Assembly (NCBI RefSeq): GCF_007747655.1
Contig: NZ_CP036274.1
Span: 3,720,001-3,784,000 of the forward strand
Direction of reading: 5' to 3'
Source: Anatilimnocola aggregata
Lineage (GTDB): Bacteria; Planctomycetota; Planctomycetia; Pirellulales; Pirellulaceae
DNA: 64,000 bases
The translations under genes were made by a program, and so were the position numbers. The notes under the pieces are model-generated. The model saw only the letters and a list, made by a program, of their open reading frames with translations. It was not told where the DNA came from and did not search any database. Positions 17,424 through 29,286 of this stretch are shown here, piece by piece. Within the stretch, counting starts at the first letter, position 1. The number at the start of each line of letters is the position of its first letter.

Positions 17424-18170
17424 ATGTCGAAGAAGCCCCTCATTGGTTTGAATGCAGATTACCGGCCTGCGCAAAAGGCTGGCCCCGCGCTGACCTACGT
17501 GCCAGCAGGTTACTACAACGCCATTCAAGCTGCCGGTGGCATTCCTGTCATCCTGCCCCCGCTGGAAGATGAAGACGACATTGCAACTGCTCTCGATCGC
17601 CTGGATGGTTTTGTCATGGTGGGTGGTGGCGACCTCGACCCACGTCGCGACGGCTATCAACTGCACAGCAGCGTCAAGCTGATGGATGCCCGCCGCGAAG
17701 ACTTCGATCGTACGCTCATGAAGCTCATCGCCGACCGCCGCCTGCCCGTCTTCGGCATCGGTTCAGGCATGCAGCTGCTCAACATCTCGCAAGGCGGAAA
17801 CCTCTACCTGCACATTCCGGAAGAGTTGCCAGATGCCCTGCCCCACCGCGATCCGCAAGATCCCGAGCATCGCCACGGCCTCAATATCGTCTTCGGCACT
17901 CTGATGGAGCGGGTCTATGGCGATGGCGAAATCCGCGTCAACAGCACGCATCACATGTGCGTCGATGAAGTCGCCAAGGGCTTCAGCGTCACGGCTCGCT
18001 GCCCCGATGGCGTGGTTGAAGCGATCGAAAGCAACATCGAAGACTGGTTTGCCATCGGCACTCAGTTCCACCCCGAAGCTGACTCGGCCTCGGCGCTCGA
18101 TGTGCGCATCTTCGAAGAATTCATCACTGGCGTGCAAGCTCGCTGCGGCCAGTTGAAAATGGTTGCCTAG
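17424..18170 (+). CDS. class-I glutamine amidotransferase-like protein (PuuD/peptidase C26 type), catalytic Cys missing
   Basis: The ATG at 17424 has AAAGGAA upstream and gives 248 residues. The fold is that of gamma-glutamyl-GABA hydrolases: VGGGDLDP near 66-73, PVFGIGSGMQLLNISQGG (108-125), NSTHH and FHPEAD with the His-Glu pair near the C-terminus. The nucleophile elbow normally reads GICRGMQ; here it reads GIGSGMQ, so the catalytic Cys position is Gly113 and the following residue is Ser. Hydrolysis by the usual Cys-His-Glu triad is therefore unlikely. It may be a binding protein, or Ser114 may substitute; neither can be told from sequence. The gene is followed by a terminator. Confidence 0.85.
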   Translation: MSKKPLIGLNADYRPAQKAGPALTYVPAGYYNAIQAAGGIPVILPPLEDEDDIATALDRLDGFVMVGGGDLDPRRDGYQLHSSVKLMDARREDFDRTLMKLIADRRLPVFGIGSGMQLLNISQGGNLYLHIPEELPDALPHRDPQDPEHRHGLNIVFGTLMERVYGDGEIRVNSTHHMCVDEVAKGFSVTARCPDGVVEAIESNIEDWFAIGTQFHPEADSASALDVRIFEEFITGVQARCGQLKMVA

Positions 18171-18211
18171 GGAAACAGGAAGTTGTTGCCATGGATGGCA
18201 CTTCAACAAAA

Positions 18212-18247
18212 ACATCCGCGACGAACTAGTCGCCGCGGATGTCTTCT
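18212..18247 (+). terminator. terminator after the amidotransferase-like gene
   Basis: ACATCCGCG (18212-18220) and CGCGGATGT (18234-18242) form a 9-bp stem, 42 bases after the stop, followed by CTTCT. The weak T-run lowers confidence. It also lies close to the end of the convergent PDZ gene. Confidence 0.6.
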
Positions 18248-18309
18248 ACTGCTCGATGCTGCTTGGGCATCGAGCCGTTTAAGATTTAGTCGCAGAAAGC
18301 GCTAACAGC

Positions 18310-19599
18310 TTACTGCTTGTTGCGGGGGAACAAACCGGGTCGCGGAGCTGGGCTGCCAGCCGGTCGCGGTGCCGGCGCGGGAGCAGGCGCCACTGCTGGG
18401 GCTGGGGCCGGAATAACGGCTGGCGGATTTACCGCAGGTACAGCTGGCGCGGGAATCGTAGCTTCGACGCCACCTTGCACCCTCGGAGCCGGAACAGCCC
18501 GGTTATCGCGACGGTCGTCAATTCGCTCTTCGCGGCGGTCGAGCCGGTCGTCACGCCGATCTTCTGCATCGAAGTTAGGACGCAGGGCATTGCGGCGTTC
18601 GCTGCGAGCTTCAAACCGCGGCACATCCACTTCGTAGGTCCGCGTGTTCTGACCGCGACTGACCTGCACTTGCACGTTGCCGACATCGACACCGGTCAGT
18701 CGTTGCACCAGATTCTGAACACCCGTCACGCGTTGATCGCCAAGCGAGACAATGACGTCGCCAGCCCGAATGCCAGCATAATAAGCGGGCGAACGAGGAA
18801 TGACACGCCAGACCACAATGCGGTCGGTATAGCGATCGTCGATCACCACGCCGAAGTTTTCGAGCGGATCATTGTCGACGTAAGCCAATTCGTCGATGAA
18901 CAGATTGGGTTCGACGACGACGACTTCTTCGCGTCCGTCACGCATCACGATAACCTTGACTTGTTGGTCCCGTACATCGTCGGCAAAGATGTAAGAAACA
19001 AAGTCAGCTTCGGTGGCGACCTTGCGACCATTCACCGAAATCACGCGGTCCCCTTCGCGCAGGCCGAGTTTGCTGATCGCACCTTGGCTGGCGATATCGG
19101 CGATCACGAGGCCATTGTTCAGGTTGCGGTTGAACCACAGGCCGAAGTCGGCCGGGCGAGTGCCATCGGCACGAAAGCTGGCACGTACGGCGCGAGCATC
19201 GCGAACAGTGTCACGTGTATTCTCGCGAGCATCGCGGACGTTGTCGCGAACGGCGTCCCGAGTGTCACGGACCGCTTCGCGGCCGTCACGCACGGTGTCG
19301 CGGGTTTCTTCGCGAGTTGTATTGCGTGGATCGCGAGCATCGCGCGATAAATCGCGGGCTGGATCCCGTGGGTCGCGTGGATCTTTCACGGTGTTCTTGG
19401 TGTCGCGGACCGCTTCGCGAGCATCGCGGGTCGTATCGCGCACTTCTTCTCGCGCGTCCTTCACTGCTTCGCGAGCATCTTTAGCCGGTGGGGGGACGTT
19501 CTGGGCGTTCGCTGGAGAGGTGTAAAGTGCAGCGCTCAGCAAAGCAGCGGGTACAACGGCGGACAGTGTTTTGAGCCAGGTGCTCAAGGTGGTGGACAT
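18310..19599 (-). CDS. secreted double-PDZ protein with Arg/Asp-rich repeat stalk
   Basis: The ATG at 19599 has GGAG seven bases upstream and gives 429 residues with a signal peptide (MSTTLSTWLKTLSAVVPAAL, cleavage near NAQ). Residues 40-138 are a charged repeat rich in RDxR and DAREAV units (REAVRDTRDAVRDNVRDARE), likely a long helix or extended stalk resembling LEA-type repeats. Two PDZ domains follow (about 150-235 and 245-340), each with a GLREGDRVISVNG or GIRAGDVIVSLGDQ core. A second Asp/Arg-rich segment and a Pro/Ala-rich tail end the protein. There is no protease domain, so it probably acts as a periplasmic adaptor or scaffold. The repeat composition biases the DNA and creates long spurious ORFs on the other strand. 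Confidence 0.75.
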   Translation of the reverse strand: MSTTLSTWLKTLSAVVPAALLSAALYTSPANAQNVPPPAKDAREAVKDAREEVRDTTRDAREAVRDTKNTVKDPRDPRDPARDLSRDARDPRNTTREETRDTVRDGREAVRDTRDAVRDNVRDARENTRDTVRDARAVRASFRADGTRPADFGLWFNRNLNNGLVIADIASQGAISKLGLREGDRVISVNGRKVATEADFVSYIFADDVRDQQVKVIVMRDGREEVVVVEPNLFIDELAYVDNDPLENFGVVIDDRYTDRIVVWRVIPRSPAYYAGIRAGDVIVSLGDQRVTGVQNLVQRLTGVDVGNVQVQVSRGQNTRTYEVDVPRFEARSERRNALRPNFDAEDRRDDRLDRREERIDDRRDNRAVPAPRVQGGVEATIPAPAVPAVNPPAVIPAPAPAVAPAPAPAPRPAGSPAPRPGLFPRNKQ

Positions 19600-19894
19600 A
19601 GGGTTACTCCATACAGTGATTCGAAGTTGCCACAGACGTTCTGCAGCGCGGCGTTGAAGCCCCAAATAGCACGCGGTGTGCCTAAAATGCCCCAGCCCGC
19701 GGTCCCGCATGGGGTTCCTTGAGTGAAACGCGTCAGATTTGCGTACTTGGCAGAAAAATGCCGAGAAAGTTCGCTGCCCTCGCGACGCGATGATAGTCAG
19801 TCAGCCAGATCGTATGAACGTCGCGCGGCCAAATTGAACGCGCGGTGCGCACGTGCACAGGTCGCTGGTAACTTGTTCATCGGGAGGTAAGAAT

Positions 19895-21247
19895 ATGGCC
19901 GGATACGCCATTTACCCGCGCTCTCCCGCTGGACAAAGAATCATCATGCGAAAATCAATCCACCTGCTTCGATTCGTTTTCCTTTATCTCAGTCTCGTCG
20001 CAATTTCCTTGGCCGCGGTGAAAAGCGAAGCACAGGAAATACCTGCCAAGGCACCGCCCAATGTGGTGATTATTCTCTCCGACGATCAGGCTTGGACCGA
20101 TTACGGCTTCGTGGGACACAAGCAGATTCAAACGCCAGCCATCGATCAACTAGCGAAAGAAAGTCTTACTTTCACACGCGGCTATGTTCCTTCCAGTTTG
20201 TGCCGTCCTAGTTTGATGACGCTCATCACCGGGCAGTATCCCCATCAGCACGGGATCAGCGGCAACGATCCGCCGAAAGGTACCGACCGCCGGGAGATGC
20301 TCAAGCATGTGCGGCGGGCCGAGACGCTGCCGAAGTTGTTGGGCAAGGCTGGCTACACTAGTTTTCAGTGCGGCAAATGGTGGGAGGGGAATCATGCCGA
20401 GGGTGGCTTCACCGCTGGCATGACGCATGGCGATCCGGCCAAGGGTGGTCGTCATGGAGACGTGGGTTTGAAGATTGGCCGCGAAGGCTTGCAGCCAATC
20501 GCCGACTTTTTGGACGCCAACGGCGAGAAGCCATTTTTTCTCTGGTACGCACCACTGCTGCCCCACTCGCCCCATACTCCGCCAGAGCGACTGCTGGCTA
20601 AGTACCGCGACAAGACCGAGTCGCTCCACATCGCCAAGTACTGGGCCATGTGCGAGTGGTGGGATGAAAGTGTGGGCGAGTTGCTGGCCATGCTCGACAA
20701 GCGGAAGCTGAGCGACAACACAATCGTCGTCTATCTGGCCGATAATGGTTGGCTGCAGGATCCCGCTTCGCCCAAGTATGCTCCCCGCAGTAAGCGGTCG
20801 CCCAATGAAGGTGGCATTCGTACGCCAATCATGGTCCGCTGGCCGGCGAAGATCAAACCGAGTAACAGTGACGTCGCGGTCAGCAGCATCGATTTGGCTC
20901 CGACCATTCTGGCAGCCTGTGGCGTCGCCATTCCGGCCGACCTGCCGGGCTTGAGCCTAATGCCTGAGAACCAGAGCAAGGTAGCGGCCAGAGAATATCT
21001 GTTTGGAGAAATCTTTGAGCACGACGTGGCTGACATCGATCGCCCCGCAGCCGGCCTGATGTATCGCTGGGTGCTGGAGGCCGGACCCGGTGACGATCGT
21101 TACAAGCTCATTGTTTCTGCCGATGGCAGAGCGAGCCAGCTTTACAACATTGCCCGTGACCCAACCGAGGAAAAAGATCTCGCTACGGCTGACCCCGAGC
21201 GTGTGGCGAAGCTCCAAAAGAAACTGGATGCCTGGTGGAAGCCCTAG
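19895..21247 (+). CDS. secreted sulfatase
   Basis: I choose the ATG at 19895, preceded by GGGAGG at ideal spacing; a later ATG at 19946 (MRKSIHLLRFVFLYLSLVAI) would give a shorter signal peptide and is also possible. The protein has the sulfatase metal site (NVVIILSDDQAWTDYGF) and the formylglycine motif SSLCRPSLMTLITG, in which the modified Cys is present but the usual Arg of CxPxR is Leu. Later landmarks are LPHSPHTPPE and YLADNGW. Sulfatases hydrolyse sulfate esters, in planctomycetes often on algal polysaccharides; the substrate here is not known. The modifying enzyme is not encoded in the window. Confidence 0.85.
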   Translation: MAGYAIYPRSPAGQRIIMRKSIHLLRFVFLYLSLVAISLAAVKSEAQEIPAKAPPNVVIILSDDQAWTDYGFVGHKQIQTPAIDQLAKESLTFTRGYVPSSLCRPSLMTLITGQYPHQHGISGNDPPKGTDRREMLKHVRRAETLPKLLGKAGYTSFQCGKWWEGNHAEGGFTAGMTHGDPAKGGRHGDVGLKIGREGLQPIADFLDANGEKPFFLWYAPLLPHSPHTPPERLLAKYRDKTESLHIAKYWAMCEWWDESVGELLAMLDKRKLSDNTIVVYLADNGWLQDPASPKYAPRSKRSPNEGGIRTPIMVRWPAKIKPSNSDVAVSSIDLAPTILAACGVAIPADLPGLSLMPENQSKVAAREYLFGEIFEHDVADIDRPAAGLMYRWVLEAGPGDDRYKLIVSADGRASQLYNIARDPTEEKDLATADPERVAKLQKKLDAWWKP

Positions 21248-21361
21248 TTCGAACGTAGCGGGCTAAGAAAAACTCGGCTCGCTTGCCTTCGTGCTAAAGT
21301 GGAAGGCTGTTCACCGCGCAACACCTTCCTCCTGACCTCTAGCCTTTGCACTCTGCTCAAC

Positions 21362-22408
21362 ATGACTTACGACGCTCTTTTGCTGGTTTCTTTTGGCGGC
21401 CCTGAAGGGCCCGACGATGTGCTGCCGTTCTTGGAGAACGTGCTGCGGGGCAAAAATGTGCCGCGCGAGCGGATGCTGGCCGTGGCCGAGCATTATCAGC
21501 ACTTTGGCGGGGTGAGCCCGATCAACGAGCAGAACCGCGCGCTTTTGGCCGCTATGAAGAATGATCTCAGCCAGCATGGCGTTGACTTGCCCATTTACTG
21601 GGGCAATCGAAACTGGCATCCCCTGCTGGCCGATACGCTCGCACAGATGAAGCAGGATGGCGTGCAGCACGCGCTCGCGTTTTTTACTTCGGGTTTTAGT
21701 TCCTACAGCGGCTGCCGGCAGTATCGCGAAAACATCGGCGTCGCGCAGCAGACGGTGGGCGAAGGTGCCCCAGCTGTCGACAAACTACGTGTTTTCTTCA
21801 ATCACCCGGGATTCATCGAGCCGATGATCGAGCGCGTGCGCGACGCCTTCGCGCAGATTCCTGAAGAGCGCCGCAGCAAGGCCGTACTCTTATTCACGGC
21901 GCACAGTATTCCCCTCTCGATGGCGACCAACTGCAAGTACGAAACACACTTTGCCGAGGCATCGCGGCTAATTGCCGAAGGGGTGAACCATCCGCAGCAT
22001 CGGCTGGTCTATCAAAGTCGCAGCGGGCCGGCGAACCAACCTTGGCTTGAGCCGGACGTGGGCGATGTGCTGAAAGAACTGGCGGTAACGGGTGACGTGC
22101 GCGACGTGGTCGTGGTTCCGGTCGGCTTCATATCCGATCACATGGAGGTGATGTTCGATCTCGACTACGAAGCCAAGCACCTGGCAGATGAACTTGGTCT
22201 GAATCTCGTGCGCGCGGGAACGGTGGGGACTCATCCACGGTTCGTTGCCATGATACGCGAGTTGATTCAAGAGCGAATCAGCGATGCCCCGAAGTTGGCC
22301 ATTGGCACACTCGGGCCTAGCCATGACGTTTGTCCGGCCGACTGCTGCAAGTACGAACCGCGCCGGCCGATGCCGCCAGCCGCCGAGTCGCGCCCCACGG
22401 CCTGCTGA
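21362..22408 (+). CDS. hemH: ferrochelatase (proto- or coproporphyrin type)
   Basis: The start at MTYDALLLVSFGGPEGPDDV gives 348 residues. Ferrochelatase landmarks include YWGNRNWHPLLADTL, the metal-binding His in FTAHSIP, YQSRSGPANQPWLEPDV, and DHMEVMFDLD with the conserved Glu. The enzyme inserts iron into porphyrin as a late step of haem synthesis. The QSRSG and GNRNWHP segments resemble actinobacterial enzymes, some of which use coproporphyrin III; which substrate applies here is open. The C-terminus contains CPADCCKYEP, a Cys cluster that might bind iron-sulfur as in some ferrochelatases. It is convergent with uvrA, with three bases between stops. Confidence 0.9.
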   Translation: MTYDALLLVSFGGPEGPDDVLPFLENVLRGKNVPRERMLAVAEHYQHFGGVSPINEQNRALLAAMKNDLSQHGVDLPIYWGNRNWHPLLADTLAQMKQDGVQHALAFFTSGFSSYSGCRQYRENIGVAQQTVGEGAPAVDKLRVFFNHPGFIEPMIERVRDAFAQIPEERRSKAVLLFTAHSIPLSMATNCKYETHFAEASRLIAEGVNHPQHRLVYQSRSGPANQPWLEPDVGDVLKELAVTGDVRDVVVVPVGFISDHMEVMFDLDYEAKHLADELGLNLVRAGTVGTHPRFVAMIRELIQERISDAPKLAIGTLGPSHDVCPADCCKYEPRRPMPPAAESRPTAC

Positions 22409-22411
22409 GCT

Positions 22412-25315
<2,904 letters not shown>

Positions 25316-25420
25316 CGGTAGGTGCTTGGTCGAGGGGGACGTTTACGCACCATGTATGCTACCGGCTGAGCGCTCCAGGGACAGGGGACCAGTGACAAGG
25401 GGATTGCGACGTTTTCTGAA

Positions 25421-25481
25421 GTAGCTGAATTCGCCAGAATTCAGGCTTGATGGCGGACTGAATTCTCGCGAATTCAGCTAC
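25421..25481. repeat. long near-perfect inverted repeat, possible terminator
   Basis: Bases 25421-25444 and 25458-25481 pair over 24 positions with one mismatch (25435 with 25467) around a 13-base loop. Each arm starts with GTAGCTGAATTCGC or its complement and contains a second GAATTC. It lies 39 bases beyond the stop of the minus-strand gene at 25520 and upstream of uvrA, so it may end that transcript or be a mobile palindromic unit. Confidence 0.75.
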
Positions 25482-25519
25482 GCGATAGTCCGCGCGGGAC
25501 CAATCAACACGCGCGGCAA

Positions 25520-26629
25520 CTACCGCCCGGCCAGCGGCTGCACTTGATTCGACACTGGTGGTTTGGCCGCTTGCTGCGTTGCTTGTTGCCAGCCCGAATA
25601 CGCAGCCAACTCTTGGCGGGCAGTCACGTAGTCGTTCGCTGCGGTCCGTACGACGGCGGGGAGCTTGCCGGGCACGTTCGAAAGCGAAGGTAAGTAGAGG
25701 ATCCGTTCGAGCCAATCGTGCGGCACTTGCGGATCGTTGTCGCCGACGAACAGCGGCGCGAGTCCGCGACCAAAGGGCAGCTGCGGCCGGTTGGTGAGCT
25801 CTTCGATGTTTTGCCGGGCCGTGATTCGCAGGTTCGCTTCTGCGCGGGCGAATTCGAAGGCAGTCTGCTGAGCCTGAACGTCGCCGGCGACATAGAGCGG
25901 CACGAGAAAATCTCGCTGACCGACGCGCTGGGCATTTTGTCCCCGCACGCGCCCTTCGGCCAGGCAGCGCACATGCAAGTAGTCGGCGCGCCAGTTGGCC
26001 GGGACTTTCCAAATCACGCTGACTGTCGTCGCTCCTTCGAGCAATTGGCGGTCGGTCGTGTGCAACTTGAAGTAAGCGCCCGTGCCACGAAAGACAGTGC
26101 CGCTGGCGACCACGGTCTCGAGCGCGGGGAGGCGTTCGAACTTGCGGCTGGCATTTTCTTTTTGTCCTTGCCCAAGATGCGCGGCGGCGCCCGTCAGGTT
26201 TTGATAATTGCCAGTGATATCGAGGCCGAAGTTCGTCGAGTCTTCGCGACCTTCGTTCACCGACACATTGCCGGCGACGCTCGTATCGCGCGCCGAGCGA
26301 GGCAGGTAGTCCTGCACGATCATCGTCCTCTGCATGCTCTGCACTTGAAACACGAACTGCGTCACATCCCGTTCGTTGCCGGCAACAACCAGCGACGAGA
26401 TGTCGAGTCGCGACTCGACCAGCTTTTCGTGACCCAGCGTGGGCGAAGGAGGGAGCGGGAGTTCGCGGACGGCAATCGAGTACGGAGCATCGAATTGCAC
26501 GCGCGGCGGCTGAACCGTTTGCGCTTGCGCTGCTGGCGTGCCGAAGCTGAACACTTCGCACAGGCCGAGACCGCCGACCACGAGCGACCAGAGACCGACG
26601 ACTGGCCGAGAAACTTTACCCGCTACCAT
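25520..26629 (-). CDS. secreted hypothetical protein
   Basis: The ATG at 26629 has AGGAG nine bases upstream and gives 369 residues with a signal peptide (MVAGKVSRPVVGLWSLVVGG, cleavage near AQA-QT). The mature region is rich in beta-type segments and includes PYSIAVRELPLPPSPTLGHE and SVIWKVPANWRADYLHVRCL. No catalytic motif or family was recognised. A strong inverted repeat follows the stop. Confidence 0.65.
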   Translation of the reverse strand: MVAGKVSRPVVGLWSLVVGGLGLCEVFSFGTPAAQAQTVQPPRVQFDAPYSIAVRELPLPPSPTLGHEKLVESRLDISSLVVAGNERDVTQFVFQVQSMQRTMIVQDYLPRSARDTSVAGNVSVNEGREDSTNFGLDITGNYQNLTGAAAHLGQGQKENASRKFERLPALETVVASGTVFRGTGAYFKLHTTDRQLLEGATTVSVIWKVPANWRADYLHVRCLAEGRVRGQNAQRVGQRDFLVPLYVAGDVQAQQTAFEFARAEANLRITARQNIEELTNRPQLPFGRGLAPLFVGDNDPQVPHDWLERILYLPSLSNVPGKLPAVVRTAANDYVTARQELAAYSGWQQATQQAAKPPVSNQVQPLAGR

Positions 26630-26848
26630 GGCTGCACACTCCTGCTTGAGGACTGTACCTGGGCCATCATGGGCAAAGACCGCGAGCGCTAATTGAAGCG
26701 ACCTCGCAGCGGCTCCCTCCTGGAGCAAACAGGCAATTGAATTGCGAATTGCGAACAGATGCTTGCAAAAGCATGTCGCCCACCAGCCAGCTGACCTCCG
26801 CTGGCTTGGCCTCAATTGGTGAGGACTTCGAACGAGCGACTGCCGATT

Positions 26849-27079
26849 CTACGCAGCCACCCTTGGATTGGTTGGCGACGGGTGAATACTAGCCACCGGT
26901 TGCAGCAAAGCAAATTTGTCCACCGCAGGCAAACTGTGCGGGCGAGTGAAGTTGCAGAGGTTGTGATAGTGATTGTAGCTAGCTGGGTGCTGGCAGGAGA
27001 CGTAGATCGGGCGGAGCAGAAAGGCCCGGGTAGAACGGGCCGAGTCGATGTCGTCAGAATTCGGTGTTTCGTCCAGCAT
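26849..27079 (-). CDS. small hypothetical protein (tentative)
   Basis: An ATG at 27079 preceded by GAGAGG opens 76 codons (MLDETPNSDDIDSARSTRAF...). Third codon positions are mostly G or C, as in the neighbouring genes, which is the main support. There is no signal peptide and no recognised family; His, Asn and Tyr are frequent in the middle part. It could equally be chance in an otherwise gene-poor stretch. Confidence 0.35.
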   Translation of the reverse strand: MLDETPNSDDIDSARSTRAFLLRPIYVSCQHPASYNHYHNLCNFTRPHSLPAVDKFALLQPVASIHPSPTNPRVAA

Positions 27080-28041
27080 GATTGGGAACCTCTCGCGCGA
27101 CTCGAACTGCCGTACCAAAAAATCGTGCGAGGGGAAATTGAGAGCAACCGTTCCTCGCAGCGGAACGCGATATCAGAATTGCTCCCTCGCTCACGCGTCG
27201 GTCTAGGTAGGAAATTTATCCTGCCGGCGTATATGGCTACAAAATCGTTCGGCCCGTGACCAACCTAGTCAACGGCCGCGCATCTTGGTTGTGGGTGCGC
27301 TCTCTGGCAATTTGGAAGTAAACGCGTGAATCATGCGCGGGTTGTCGTGAAATGGTAGTAATCACATAGATATGAAATTATTGGAAAGATAATGGAAATC
27401 GATTGGCGACGGTTGTCAAGTTCGGTAAGGACTTAGGAAGAGCGGAAAGTCCGCAACTGGTTGCAAGTGAACTGTTTGCGAGATTGCGGAAACTTTGCGA
27501 TTTGCTTGCGATAGTGGAAATTTCCTGATTCGTGGTCGACGGCCAAGCGAGAGCGGCTGATTGCTGGTGGTGGATTGATGGAAGCGACTTCGAGAATGAG
27601 GCAGCTGCAAGGGATGGCTTGGCGCGCGGACCGCAGAAGGGGGTGTCCAACAATTGGGTCCATTGTTGGACAGCGACGTGCGTAACTCGCGGGTTTGCGA
27701 GGGATCAGTGTTCAACAATGAGGGTAATTGTTGGACGTTTAGGTTGAAATTAGTTATTGGAAATCGATTGGAGTTGTATTCGGGTAAACGTAAGGAGTGG
27801 AGGCACTCATGGGCGTCGTAAATGCCTGTCAGTCAGGTCGTTGCAAGCTGCTGGAAGCTTCGCGCACTGGTTGGGGATTGTGGAAATTTCCTGAAAGCAC
27901 TGTCGCGATATTCTGGCAAGTGTCAGAGTGTTTGTCAGAGAAATTAGGTGAATGCGGACAATATGTTTTGGCAACGTGCAGGGGACATGGTAAACAAGAG
28001 CCCGCTTCCCCCCTCCGCATTCTCACCACCTGGAGATTGCC
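27080..28041. other. gene-poor region with paired short repeats
   Basis: No gene is supported over about 960 bases, and the base composition is more AT-rich than the surroundings. TGGAAATCGATTGG occurs at 27393-27406 and 27758-27771. GTGGAAATTTCCTGA occurs at 27514-27528 and 27880-27894. Two related hairpins are present: GTCCAACAAT/ATTGTTGGAC (27645-27671) and GTTCAACAAT/ATTGTTGGAC (27710-27736). The 3' part should contain the promoter of the propeller gene. It may be a decayed element or a structured RNA region. Confidence 0.5.
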
Positions 28042-29265
28042 ATGCTAAGGCTCCTACCGCTCGTTGTTGCTCTGCTTGCCCTTCCCTCACCACTGGCACT
28101 TGCCGATTGGCCCGCCTGGCGCGGCCCGACCGGGCAAGGTTTTAGTGACGACAAGAATGTGCCGCTCACCTGGAGCGATACCGAAAACGTGAAGTGGAAA
28201 ATTGAACTTGCTCACCAGGGGAATTCCACGCCCGTCATTTGGGGCGACAAGATTTTTATGACCCAGGCCGACAAGGACGGCAAGACGCGGAGTTTGATCT
28301 GCTTCGCCCGCGATGGCGGCAAGCTGTTGTGGCAGAAGGATGTGACGTACGAAGAAAAGGAGCGGAACTGGAACCCCAACTGGTACTGCAATGCGTCGCC
28401 AATGACCGATGGCCAGCGCGTGGTGGTTAGCTTTGGTTCGGCGGGGGTCTATTGCTATGACTTCGATGGCAAAGAGCTTTGGAAGCGAACCGACCTGGGG
28501 AAGTGGGAACATGCCTTCGGCAATGCTGCCTCTCCGGTGCTGTACAACGACCTGGCGATTCAATGGTGCGGGCCCAACGACAAGGGTCGCAACTTTCTGC
28601 TGGCGATGAACAAGCAGACTGGCGAGACGGTATGGGAAGTCGACGAAAAGAATGGCTCGTGGGGAACACCTTTGATCGCCAAGATCGATGGCAAGGACCA
28701 ACTGCTGCTTTCGACGGTGCCGCACTTGAAGGGATTCGAACCGCAGACCGGCAAGGAACTCTGGTTCTGCGAAGGGCTGAACAAGTACGTCTATACTTCG
28801 CCCTTGTATGGCAACGGGCACGCCATCGCAATGTCGGGCTACACCGGCGCTGGGTTTGGAGTCAAGCTTGGCGGCTCGGGAGACATCACCGCTGACCGGC
28901 TCTGGTTGCATCCGGTCAACATTCAGCGTGTCGGCTCAGGCATGTTGATTGGCGATCACGTTTATATGGTGGAAGAAAACACCGTGCCGCACTGCTACGA
29001 CGTGAAGACGGGCGAAGAAGTTTGGAATGTCGGCAAGCGACCCGGCGGCACGACGTGGGGCTCGATGGTTTGTGCCGAAGGGAGGCTGTACATCCTGATG
29101 CGCGACGGTTCGACGCTGGTGCTGGCGGCGAACCCCAAGTACGAAGTGCTGGCGACGAACTCGCTCGGCAAGGGAGAGCAGACGAATTCATCGGTGGCGA
29201 TTTCGAACGGCGAGATCTTCTTGCGAACGTTCAAGCATCTCTATTGCATTGCCAAGCCGAAGTAG
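28042..29265 (+). CDS. secreted PQQ-type beta-propeller protein
   Basis: The 407-residue product starts with a signal peptide (MLRLLPLVVALLALPSPLAL) and then DWPAWRGPTGQGFSDDKNVP, a start typical of planctomycete PQQ-binding-like propellers. Repeats of the type GKELWKRTDLG, TGETVWEVDEK, TGKELWFCEGL and TGEEVWNVGKR mark successive blades. Catalytic residues of quinoprotein dehydrogenases are not evident, so a binding or scaffold role is more likely than an enzyme. GGAG lies before the start. It is convergent with the sulfatase operon. Confidence 0.85.
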   Translation: MLRLLPLVVALLALPSPLALADWPAWRGPTGQGFSDDKNVPLTWSDTENVKWKIELAHQGNSTPVIWGDKIFMTQADKDGKTRSLICFARDGGKLLWQKDVTYEEKERNWNPNWYCNASPMTDGQRVVVSFGSAGVYCYDFDGKELWKRTDLGKWEHAFGNAASPVLYNDLAIQWCGPNDKGRNFLLAMNKQTGETVWEVDEKNGSWGTPLIAKIDGKDQLLLSTVPHLKGFEPQTGKELWFCEGLNKYVYTSPLYGNGHAIAMSGYTGAGFGVKLGGSGDITADRLWLHPVNIQRVGSGMLIGDHVYMVEENTVPHCYDVKTGEEVWNVGKRPGGTTWGSMVCAEGRLYILMRDGSTLVLAANPKYEVLATNSLGKGEQTNSSVAISNGEIFLRTFKHLYCIAKPK

Positions 29266-29286
29266 CGGCAGGCAATTTGGATGAGA

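Noticed and set aside
18475-19350. 291-residue plus-strand open frame
   Set aside because: It runs opposite the PDZ protein gene and results from its Arg/Asp repeat composition; there is no ribosome-binding site or family match.
27797-28048. 83-residue plus-strand open frame with several Cys
   Set aside because: It overlaps the start of the propeller gene, includes the repeated GTGGAAATTTCCTGA motif, and has no plausible codon bias.
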